Of a DNA stretch of 33,397 bases, positions 13,149 to 19,672 are shown piece after piece. Both the position numbers and the translations under genes were made by a program. Below the pieces are notes generated by a model that searched no databases, had not been told where the DNA came from, and saw nothing but the letters and a program-made list of their open reading frames with translations. Numbering within the stretch: position 1 is the stretch's first letter; the number at the start of each line of letters is the position of its first letter. Source of the DNA: MWBF01 sp964614645. Lineage in GTDB: Bacteria; Chloroflexota; Anaerolineae; CG2-30-64-16. Location: contig CAZTMA010000050.1 of NCBI GenBank assembly GCA_964614645.1, positions 1-33,397 on the forward strand. Direction: 5' to 3'.

Positions 13149-14735
13149 GTGATCAGCTATCAGCTCCGCCAGCGCGAATACCTGTTGCAGATCAGCCGGG
13201 CGATGACCTCCCGGCTGGACCTGCCGTCGCTCCTTCGCCTCATCCTTAACAGCGCCGCCGACCTCGTGCGCGCGGAGGCCGGGTTGATTGCGCTCCGCCG
13301 TGGCCAGGCCGCTGCCCTGACCATCCTGGCAAGCTCCGGCATCCCCACGGCATTGCTGCCCCGCTTTGCACCTCTGCTGGCCGACCTGCCGGTGCAGGCG
13401 GACGGCTACGCCCTGCCCGATCTCCAGGCCCGGCTCAACCTGGTCGCCCGCGCGGTGCGGCTGCCGCTCAGCCAGGTCATCGCCCTGCCGCTCATCTTCC
13501 AGGAGCGCCTGCTCGGCGTCATCTACCTGTTTCGCAGCGGCAGCATCGCGTTCAGCGCCAACGATGAGGACGTGCTCGCCAGCTTTGCGGATCAGGCGGC
13601 CATCGCCGTGCGCAACGCGCAGCTGTACGAACAGGTCAGCGCGGAGAAGGGCCAGCTCAACGCCATTATCGACCGCAGCGCGGACGGCGTGATGATTCTC
13701 GACCCGGAGCTGCGCATCCAGGTGTTCAACCGGGCATTGAGCCAGATGACCGGCTGGGCCGCGGACAAGGCTATCGGGCGGCCCTGCTACGAGGTCCTGG
13801 CGCTGGAGGATGTCTCCGGGCCGCACCTGTGCGATGCCGAGCGACACGAAGTCTTGTTCTCCGAGGGCAAGCCTGTGACAACGGACGGCCGTCTGACCCG
13901 GCCCGGCGGATCGCGCATCGCGGTCAGCGTGACGTACTCGCCGCTCTATGACGAGGAAGGCCGCCTGCTCAACGTCATTGCCAATGTCGTGGATATCACC
14001 CGCTTTCGTGAGGCCGAGGAGATGAAGTCCACGTTCGTCTCGGTCATCTCGCACGAGCTCAAGACGCCGGTGGCGCTCATCAAGGGTTATGCCAGCACGC
14101 TCGCGCGCGAGGATGCCGATTGGGACCGCGCAACCGTGCGCGAGGGGCTGGCCGTCATCGGGGAGGAAAGCGATCGCCTCAATGCACTGATCAATAACCT
14201 GCTGGACGCGTCGAGCATCCAGGCCGGCGGCTTCACGATCGAACGGACCGATGTGCCGGCGCCCGCATTGGCCGCCAGCGTGGTGGATGGCTTCCGGGTG
14301 CAGGTCGAGCAGGCTGGCACGGCAGACAGGTATCACTTTGTGCTGGACTTTCCGCCTGACTTCCCCTGTGTTGAGGCCGACGAGGAGCGTCTGCGGCAGG
14401 TGTTCAACAACCTGCTCAGTAATGCAGTTAAGTACTCCCCGAAAGGCGGCGAAATCCGCGTCGGCGGCTGGCAGCAGGGCAGCCAGGTGACGATGTATGT
14501 GGCCGACCAGGGCATCGGCATCCCGGAGGCCGAGCAGGGCCGGCTGTTCCAGCGCTTCTACCGGGTGGATTCGAGTCTGCGGCGCAGCACCCAGGGCGCG
14601 GGGTTGGGCCTGTACCTCTGCCGTTCCATCGTGGAGGCGCATGGCGGGCGTATCTGGCTGCGCAGCGAAGCGGGCCGGGGAACCACGGTGTTCTTCACCC
14701 TGCCCGTGTGCCAGGAACAGGAAGAACGGGTATGA
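13149..14735 (+). CDS. Sensor histidine kinase with GAF and PAS domains
   Basis: A 528-residue soluble histidine kinase without membrane segments. A GAF domain covers about residues 10-160 (ligand or light/redox sensing), a PAS domain about 170-290 (INAIIDRSADGVMILDPELR). The dimerisation helix contains the phospho-accepting His302 in SVISHELKTPVALIKGY. The ATPase domain has its N box near 415-430 (VFNNLLSNAVKYSP), G1 as DQGIGIP near 455-460 and G2 as GAGLGLYLC near 483-491. The start is GTG 13149, with only a weak ribosome site. The stop overlaps the regulator start (ATGA), so kinase and regulator are made together. It presumably senses a cytoplasmic signal; cysteines or cofactors that would name it are not evident. 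Confidence 0.92.
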   Translation: MISYQLRQREYLLQISRAMTSRLDLPSLLRLILNSAADLVRAEAGLIALRRGQAAALTILASSGIPTALLPRFAPLLADLPVQADGYALPDLQARLNLVARAVRLPLSQVIALPLIFQERLLGVIYLFRSGSIAFSANDEDVLASFADQAAIAVRNAQLYEQVSAEKGQLNAIIDRSADGVMILDPELRIQVFNRALSQMTGWAADKAIGRPCYEVLALEDVSGPHLCDAERHEVLFSEGKPVTTDGRLTRPGGSRIAVSVTYSPLYDEEGRLLNVIANVVDITRFREAEEMKSTFVSVISHELKTPVALIKGYASTLAREDADWDRATVREGLAVIGEESDRLNALINNLLDASSIQAGGFTIERTDVPAPALAASVVDGFRVQVEQAGTADRYHFVLDFPPDFPCVEADEERLRQVFNNLLSNAVKYSPKGGEIRVGGWQQGSQVTMYVADQGIGIPEAEQGRLFQRFYRVDSSLRRSTQGAGLGLYLCRSIVEAHGGRIWLRSEAGRGTTVFFTLPVCQEQEERV

Positions 14736-15430
14736 AGAAGCGTATTCTGGTTGTGGATGACGAGCCGCGCATCCGCCGCTTCGTGCGGATGAACCTGGAC
14801 CTGGAGGGGTACGAGGTCACGGAGGCGGACGATGGCCTGGCTGCACTCAACAAGGTGCGCGATGTCTTGCCGGACCTGGTGCTCCTGGATGTGATGATGC
14901 CGGATATGGACGGGTTCGAGACGCTGGAGCGGATCCGTGAGGTGTCAGCGGTGCCGGTCATCATGCTCACGGTCAAGAGCGACGAGGATGACCGGATTCG
15001 GGGGCTGGACTTGGGTGCGGATGACTATGTGACCAAGCCGTTCAGCCCGCGCGAGCTGTCGAGCCGTATCCGTGCCGTGCTCCGCCGCGTGGAGCCGGCC
15101 AAGCCATCCGCCGGTGAGCCGCTGGTCATCGACGAGGACCTGGCGATTGACTTCCCGCGGCGTCAGGTCATCGCACGCGGGGAGCCCATCAAGCTCCGCC
15201 CGACGGAGTACCGGTTGCTGTCGCACCTGGTGGAGAATGCCGGGTGGATTGTGCCGCAGGAGACGCTGCTGGCGAAGGTGTGGGGGCCGGAGTATCGCGA
15301 CGACAACCAGCTCTTGCGCCTCTACATCACCTATCTGCGCAAGAAGATCGAGCCTGATCCTTCCAATCCCCGCTATATCCTGACCGAGCGCGGGGTGGGC
15401 TACCGGTTTGTGGATTATAAGAAGAGATAG
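14732..15430 (+). CDS. OmpR/PhoB-family response regulator
   Basis: A 232-residue response regulator, partner of the upstream kinase. The receiver domain (1-120) has the acidic pocket Asp9-Asp10, phospho-acceptor Asp53 in LLDVMMPDMDG, Thr in MLTVKS and Lys in YVTKPF. The C-terminal winged helix (about 130-230) is of the OmpR type, with LRPTEYRLLSHLVENAG, the recognition helix region DDNQLLRLYITYLRKKI and the wing YILTERGVGYRF. The start ATG 14732 overlaps the kinase stop. It should bind DNA as a dimer to direct repeats. No target can be named. A strong terminator follows at 15432. Confidence 0.94.
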   Translation: MKKRILVVDDEPRIRRFVRMNLDLEGYEVTEADDGLAALNKVRDVLPDLVLLDVMMPDMDGFETLERIREVSAVPVIMLTVKSDEDDRIRGLDLGADDYVTKPFSPRELSSRIRAVLRRVEPAKPSAGEPLVIDEDLAIDFPRRQVIARGEPIKLRPTEYRLLSHLVENAGWIVPQETLLAKVWGPEYRDDNQLLRLYITYLRKKIEPDPSNPRYILTERGVGYRFVDYKKR

Positions 15431-15431
15431 A

Positions 15432-15489
15432 ACTCTTCGAGGTCGTGCGAACCTTCGGTTCGCACGACCTCGAAGAGTGTGATTTTTTT
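15432..15489. terminator. Terminator between convergent response regulator and sphingolipid operon
   Basis: A perfect 22-bp stem, arms 15432-15453 and 15457-15478, with a three-base loop TTC, followed on the plus strand by seven T (15483-15489). It closes the two-component operon and probably also the opposing operon, whose last stop codon lies at 15488-15490. The apical part AACCTTCGGTT is also the apex of the hairpin at 8787-8801. Confidence 0.88.
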
Positions 15490-16666
15490 AGATCAGCCCC
15501 GTTTCCTTGCCGACCTTCTCAAAGACCTCCAGGACCCGATCCATCTGCTCGATCGTATGCGTCGCCATGTAGCTGGTGCGCAGCAGTTCGCGGCCGGGCT
15601 GCACGCCGGGCGACAGCACCGGGTTGACGAACACGCCCTCATCGAACAGCCGCTTCCACACATAGATGGTCAGCATCTTCTCGCCGATGATGACCGGGAT
15701 GATGGGCGTCGTGGAGTTGCCGATGTTGAAGCCCAATTGCCGGTAGCCTTTGCGCATGTAGTCGGCGATTTTCTCCAGATTCGCCACACGCTCCGGTTCG
15801 TCGCGCATGATCTTGAGTGCGGCCAGCGCAGCCGCGGCGTTCGGCGGCGGGATGCTGGCGCTGAAGATGAGCGACCGCGCGTGATGCTTGATGTAGTGGA
15901 TGACCTGTTCGTCGCCGGCGATGAAGCCGCCCAGGGAAGCAAATGACTTGCTGAAGGTGGACATAATAAGGTCTACTTCATCGGTCATGTTGAAGTGAGC
16001 CGCCGTGCCGCGGCCGCCGCCCAACACACCCATGGCGTGCGCGTCATCCACCATCAGGCGCGCGCCGTACTTCTTGCACAGCGGCGCCAACTCCGGCAGG
16101 GGCGCGATGTCGCCTTCCATGCTGTAGAGCCCGTCCACGACGACCAGCTTGCCCTTGTCCTGCGGCAGCCGCGCGAGCAGCCGCTCCAGCTCCTCCATGT
16201 CCTGGTGGCCGAAGCGCTTGACCTCTCCGAAGCTCAGCTTGGCGCCGTCGACGATGCTGGCGTGATCCTCTTTATCCAGGATGACATAGTCGCCGCGGCT
16301 GGCGAGCGCGCTGATGGCGCCGAGATTGACCTGCATGCCGGTGGAGAAGACCAGCGCAGCCTCCTTGCCGACGAACTCGGCCAACTCGCGCTCGAGGTGC
16401 TCATGCATCTCCAGCGTGCCGTTCAGGAAGCGCGAGCCGGTGCAACTCGTCCCATAGGTCTGGATGGCCTCGATCGCGGCCTGTCGCACGCGCGGGTCGG
16501 TCGTCAGGCCGAGATAGTTGTTCGAGCCGCACATGATCAGTCGATGGCCCCGGAAGATGGCCTCGGTGCCTTCGTTTGCGGTCAGTGGAATGAAGTAGGG
16601 ATAAATCCCGGCCTCGATGGCCTCTTTGGCTTCCGTGAAGCCGTAGCATTTCTCGAAGATATCCAT
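15488..16666 (-). CDS. spt: Serine palmitoyltransferase-like alpha-oxoamine synthase
   Basis: A 392-residue PLP enzyme of the alpha-oxoamine synthase family. It would condense serine with a long-chain acyl thioester to 3-ketodihydrosphingosine, the first step of sphingolipid synthesis. Lys240 in TFSKS binds PLP, Asp207 and His210 lie in VDDAHAMG, and His135 in DKEDHASIVDG takes the stacking position seen in bacterial SPT. GSRFLNGTLEMHEHLE, IFSASIPP and the ending MATHTIEQMDR with a final ETGLI resemble Bacteroidetes-type SPT more than KBL (glycine C-acetyltransferase) or BioF. No threonine dehydrogenase or biotin genes are adjacent; instead two sphingoid-type reductases and an acyltransferase are. 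GGAG lies about six bases before the ATG. It is the last gene of the operon, ten bases after the epimerase stop. Confidence 0.82.
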   Translation of the reverse strand: MDIFEKCYGFTEAKEAIEAGIYPYFIPLTANEGTEAIFRGHRLIMCGSNNYLGLTTDPRVRQAAIEAIQTYGTSCTGSRFLNGTLEMHEHLERELAEFVGKEAALVFSTGMQVNLGAISALASRGDYVILDKEDHASIVDGAKLSFGEVKRFGHQDMEELERLLARLPQDKGKLVVVDGLYSMEGDIAPLPELAPLCKKYGARLMVDDAHAMGVLGGGRGTAAHFNMTDEVDLIMSTFSKSFASLGGFIAGDEQVIHYIKHHARSLIFSASIPPPNAAAALAALKIMRDEPERVANLEKIADYMRKGYRQLGFNIGNSTTPIIPVIIGEKMLTIYVWKRLFDEGVFVNPVLSPGVQPGRELLRTSYMATHTIEQMDRVLEVFEKVGKETGLI

Positions 16667-16676
16667 GATTGCTCCG

Positions 16677-17660
16677 TTATTTCAGGTAGCCGTGCTCTGC
16701 ATACCAGCGATAGGCCCTGGCTGCGGCAGCGCGGAACGGCAAGATGGGATAGTCAAGCTCGCGACGGGCCTTTTCCGAGCTGAAGAAGGCGTTGTGCACG
16801 GACAGGCGAATCTGGTCACTGCTCATCACCGGCGGCCGCGGGCTGAACCGGCTGTAAGTGTTGACCGCGGCGGCCGCGGGCAGCAGCAGCCAGCGGGGCA
16901 GGGTCAGCCGCGGCCCCTGACGGCCCACAATCTCCGCGATGACAGTGGCAATCTCGCGATACGTCAGATTCTCGCCGCCCAGGATATAACGTTCGCCCAT
17001 GCGCCCGCGTTCCGCAGCCGCGATGTGACCCGCGACCACCGCGTCGATGTCCGCCATGCAGACACCCCCGGGCGGGACGGCCGGCAGCGAGCGCCGAGCC
17101 AACTCGACGATGATGCTGCCGGAAATCATGTAATGGTCGCCCGGCCCGATCACGACGGCCGGGTTAACGATCACCGCGGGCAGGCCCCGAGCCACGCCCC
17201 GCTGGACTTCTTGCTCGGCCAGATACTTGCTGTGGCCGTAGGCGAACCGCTCCAATTGCGGGTCGAAGGGCGTGTCCTCGTCCGCGGGCCGGCCATCGCG
17301 CGCCAGCCCGATGGCCGCGGCCGAAGATGTATGGACGAAGCGCTGCACGCCCGCCTGCAGGCAGGCATCCACTACATTCCGCGTGCCACCTACGTTAACA
17401 CAATAAATCTGCTCGCGTTGCGCACGCCAGTACGACGATACCGCGGCGACGTGATAGACCACGTCGCAGCCCTCGACTGCGCGCATCACCGCGTCCCGGT
17501 CGACGATGTCACCGATGACATCCTCGACATCCAGGCCGGCCAGGCCGACGAGGCTGGAGTTGCCGCGGCGCAGCACCCTTACCGTCTGCCCGCGGCGGAC
17601 CAGCTCGACGGCCAACTGGCCGCCCACAAAGCCGGTCGCGCCGGTGATGAGCACCGTCAC
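16677..17660 (-). CDS. NAD(P)-dependent extended SDR (epimerase/dehydratase family), CerR-like candidate
   Basis: A 327-residue extended short-chain dehydrogenase. The start is GTG 17660, which overlaps the preceding stop (GTGA); longer starts would run into the upstream gene. TGATGFVGGQL at the N-terminus binds the dinucleotide, HTSSAAAIG holds the catalytic Ser, and YGHSKYLAE is the YxxxK pair. The sequence resembles dihydroflavonol reductase/HpnA-like proteins. In Caulobacter an epimerase-family protein, CerR, reduces the 3-keto group during ceramide synthesis. Position between a candidate N-acyltransferase and SPT makes that role, or a related modification of the sphingoid chain, the best guess. 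The specific assignment is inference from context. Confidence 0.7.
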   Translation of the reverse strand: MTVLITGATGFVGGQLAVELVRRGQTVRVLRRGNSSLVGLAGLDVEDVIGDIVDRDAVMRAVEGCDVVYHVAAVSSYWRAQREQIYCVNVGGTRNVVDACLQAGVQRFVHTSSAAAIGLARDGRPADEDTPFDPQLERFAYGHSKYLAEQEVQRGVARGLPAVIVNPAVVIGPGDHYMISGSIIVELARRSLPAVPPGGVCMADIDAVVAGHIAAAERGRMGERYILGGENLTYREIATVIAEIVGRQGPRLTLPRWLLLPAAAAVNTYSRFSPRPPVMSSDQIRLSVHNAFFSSEKARRELDYPILPFRAAAARAYRWYAEHGYLK

Positions 17661-18790
17661 AGCGGTTTCTCGTAGATGCGGTAGGTCTTGTAGCGCATCC
17701 CGCCGAGTCGCTCGATGATCTGGTTCATCATCGTATTGCTCTCCAGAATCCACGAGCCTTCGAGCCGCTTATAGCCGCGCTTGAGTGCAGCTTTGGCCGT
17801 TTCCAGGTAGAAGACTGCATCCGCCCCGCGGCCGCGGTACTCCTCGATCATGCCCATGGCAATGAGCCGGACCTGGTCGATCTTGCGGCGATGCCAGAGG
17901 AACTTGAGCAGACCGAAGGGCCACATCCGTCCGCCTCCGGAAGCGTGCAGCGCCTGGTGCAAATCGGGTAGGGTCAGCGACACGCCTGCAGGCTTGCCAT
18001 CCTGCGTCTCGGCCATGAAGATCAGGTCAGGGTCTATCATCGGCTTCAGTCCCTTGACCAGGTGATTGATTTCCGCATCCGTCATAGGGACGAAGCCCCA
18101 GTTGCGCTGCCAGGCGCGATTATATGCTTCCTTGAAAAGCTCAACGTCATGGTCGAAATTCTTCATGTCGATCTTGCGAATCCGCAGGCCCTGCTTCTCG
18201 ACGGCCTTGTGCGCCACATGGAACAGCTTCTCCGGCGCGTTCTTCAGCCCCTGCTCGATATCGTAGATCCAGGCATACAGGTCCATGGCTTTGCTGTAGC
18301 CGTGGCCTTCGATGAGCGCGGGATAATAGCGCGGGTTGTAGGTCATCATCACCATGGGCGGCTCATCGAACCCGTCGATCAGGGTGCCCACCTCGTCGTT
18401 CATGGAGAAGTTGAGCGGCCCGCGCATGACCTTCATGCCCTGTTCCCGGCACCATGCCTCTGCAGTGTCGAGCAGTGCATCGGCCACCGACTGGTCGTTG
18501 ATGCACTCGAAGAAGCCGAACGCACCCATCAGCTCGTGATGGACCTCATTGTGCCGGTCGTTGACGATGGCGCCGATCGTGCCGACCAACTCGCCGTCGC
18601 GCCGTGCAAGGTAGAGCTGGAAGCGGCTGTGTTCGTACAGGGGATTCTTCTTGGGGTTGAAGATGTCGCGGCGTTCTTCGATGAGCGGGGGAACCCAGTT
18701 CGGGTCGCCGCGGTAGAGCTTGAAGGGGAAGCGGACAAAGTCCAGCACGCCCTTTTTGTCCGTGACAGGCTGAACGGTAATATTGCTCAT
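17657..18790 (-). CDS. GNAT-fold N-acyltransferase, candidate bacterial ceramide synthase
   Basis: A 377-residue protein of the large GNAT-related family that includes E. coli YghO. The N-terminal VRFPFKLYRGDPNWVPPLIEERR and NPKKNPLYEHSRFQLYLARR are hallmarks, followed by MRGPLNFSMNDEVGTLIDGF, then a second lobe with LIAMGMIEEYRGRGADAVFYL as an acyl-CoA-binding GNAT segment. Bacterial ceramide synthase (bCerS) has been described as a GNAT-type acyl-CoA N-acyltransferase unrelated to eukaryotic CerS. This protein is a candidate by fold and by its place in the operon; I cannot confirm orthology. It would attach a fatty acid to the amino group of the sphingoid base. The start ATG overlaps the reductase stop (ATGA) and its stop overlaps the next GTG. 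Confidence 0.7.
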   Translation of the reverse strand: MSNITVQPVTDKKGVLDFVRFPFKLYRGDPNWVPPLIEERRDIFNPKKNPLYEHSRFQLYLARRDGELVGTIGAIVNDRHNEVHHELMGAFGFFECINDQSVADALLDTAEAWCREQGMKVMRGPLNFSMNDEVGTLIDGFDEPPMVMMTYNPRYYPALIEGHGYSKAMDLYAWIYDIEQGLKNAPEKLFHVAHKAVEKQGLRIRKIDMKNFDHDVELFKEAYNRAWQRNWGFVPMTDAEINHLVKGLKPMIDPDLIFMAETQDGKPAGVSLTLPDLHQALHASGGGRMWPFGLLKFLWHRRKIDQVRLIAMGMIEEYRGRGADAVFYLETAKAALKRGYKRLEGSWILESNTMMNQIIERLGGMRYKTYRIYEKPL

Positions 18791-19623
18791 GGTCCCCCCG
18801 GATTTTGTGATTTGGCCCGCTGTGCACGCTGCACCAACAGGTCAAGGATGGGATACTGCCAATCCCGTAGCAGGCCGACCAGCCGGTACATGGCAGTTGT
18901 TTCCAGGCCTGGCGTGATGGTGTGGCGCTTGTGCTCGATGCCCTGGATGATGGACCGGGCGACCTGCTCCGGCGGCAGCACCACGCCGCCGTTGAAGGCG
19001 CGCGTCTCCGGCGGCTTGAGGGCATCCTCATAGGCCAGTTGCGGCGTGTCCGTGTCCGGCGGATAGACCACCGACACGTGGATGCCGTGCGGCTTGAGCT
19101 CGACGCGCAGCACGTCCGACAGCCCGCGCACGGCATACTTCGACGCGCCGTAGGCTGCATAGCCGAAGACGGGCAGGAAACCCGCTGCGGAGCAAATGTT
19201 GACGATATGGCCGGAGCCCCGACGAATCATGCCGGGGGTGAGCGCCTTAACGACGTGCAGCGTCCCGAAATAGTTGACCTTCATCATCTCCTGGAAGATG
19301 TCGAGGTCCTGTTCGATGAAATAGCCTGGATGGACGGCGCCTGCGGAGTTGATGACGATGTCTGGCAGCCCCGCGGCCTCGGTGACCGTGTCTATGGCGC
19401 GCGCGACCTCATCCGGGTCTGCGACATCCGCCTGGACCGCGCCACATTGCTGGGCCGGGCAGGTGCAGCGTTCCCGTATCTGCGCCAGCGCATCGTCGAG
19501 GCGGGCGCGATCCCGCGCCATCAGCCAAACGTGAGCGCCAAGCTCGCCGAAGAGCCGGGCTGTCGCCAATCCTATGCCGCTGGAGCCGCCGGTTACGAGG
19601 ACAACACAATTCTGGAAGGACAT
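18787..19623 (-). CDS. 3-ketodihydrosphingosine reductase-like short-chain dehydrogenase (eukaryotic KDSR/TSC10 type)
   Basis: A 278-residue classical SDR. TGGSSGIG (11-18) binds NADPH, NSAG is at 92-95, and the catalytic residues are Ser145, Tyr158 and Lys162 (YGASK). What sets it apart is VVYPPDTDTPQLAYEDALKPPETR at about 186-208. Its first half is nearly identical to the diagnostic segment of human KDSR (YPPDTDTPGF...KPLETR), as recalled from the family. It would reduce 3-ketodihydrosphingosine to dihydrosphingosine. Unlike human KDSR it lacks the N-terminal membrane segment, but hydrophobic residues near the C-terminus (MYRLVGLLRDWQYPILDLLV) may touch the membrane. First gene of the four-gene operon, with its own -10 at 19641-19646; no clear ribosome site. 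Confidence 0.83.
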   Translation of the reverse strand: MSFQNCVVLVTGGSSGIGLATARLFGELGAHVWLMARDRARLDDALAQIRERCTCPAQQCGAVQADVADPDEVARAIDTVTEAAGLPDIVINSAGAVHPGYFIEQDLDIFQEMMKVNYFGTLHVVKALTPGMIRRGSGHIVNICSAAGFLPVFGYAAYGASKYAVRGLSDVLRVELKPHGIHVSVVYPPDTDTPQLAYEDALKPPETRAFNGGVVLPPEQVARSIIQGIEHKRHTITPGLETTAMYRLVGLLRDWQYPILDLLVQRAQRAKSQNPGGP

Positions 19624-19640
19624 TACGAAGACTCGCCTCT

Positions 19641-19668
19641 ATTTTACCATAGCCCGTGTGCAGGGCAA
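19641..19668 (-). promoter_or_regulatory. Promoter of the sphingolipid operon
   Basis: On the minus strand TAAAAT (19646-19641) with TGG upstream as an extended -10, and a weak -35 TTGCCC sixteen bases further up. Transcription would start about ten bases before the first ATG. It lies in the 49 bases between the helicase stop and this operon, so the operon can be expressed apart from the helicase. Confidence 0.5.
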
Positions 19669-19672
19669 ACGG

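Noticed and set aside
13149..15430. Two-component system controlling the sphingolipid operon
   Set aside because: They are convergent and separated by a strong terminator. Proximity alone does not support regulation, and no regulator direct repeats are seen at 19641-19668.
15488..16666. Glycine C-acetyltransferase (kbl) or 8-amino-7-oxononanoate synthase (bioF)
   Set aside because: The family is shared, but no tdh or bio genes are near, motifs are closer to SPT, and the neighbours fit sphingolipid synthesis. It stays the main alternative for this protein.
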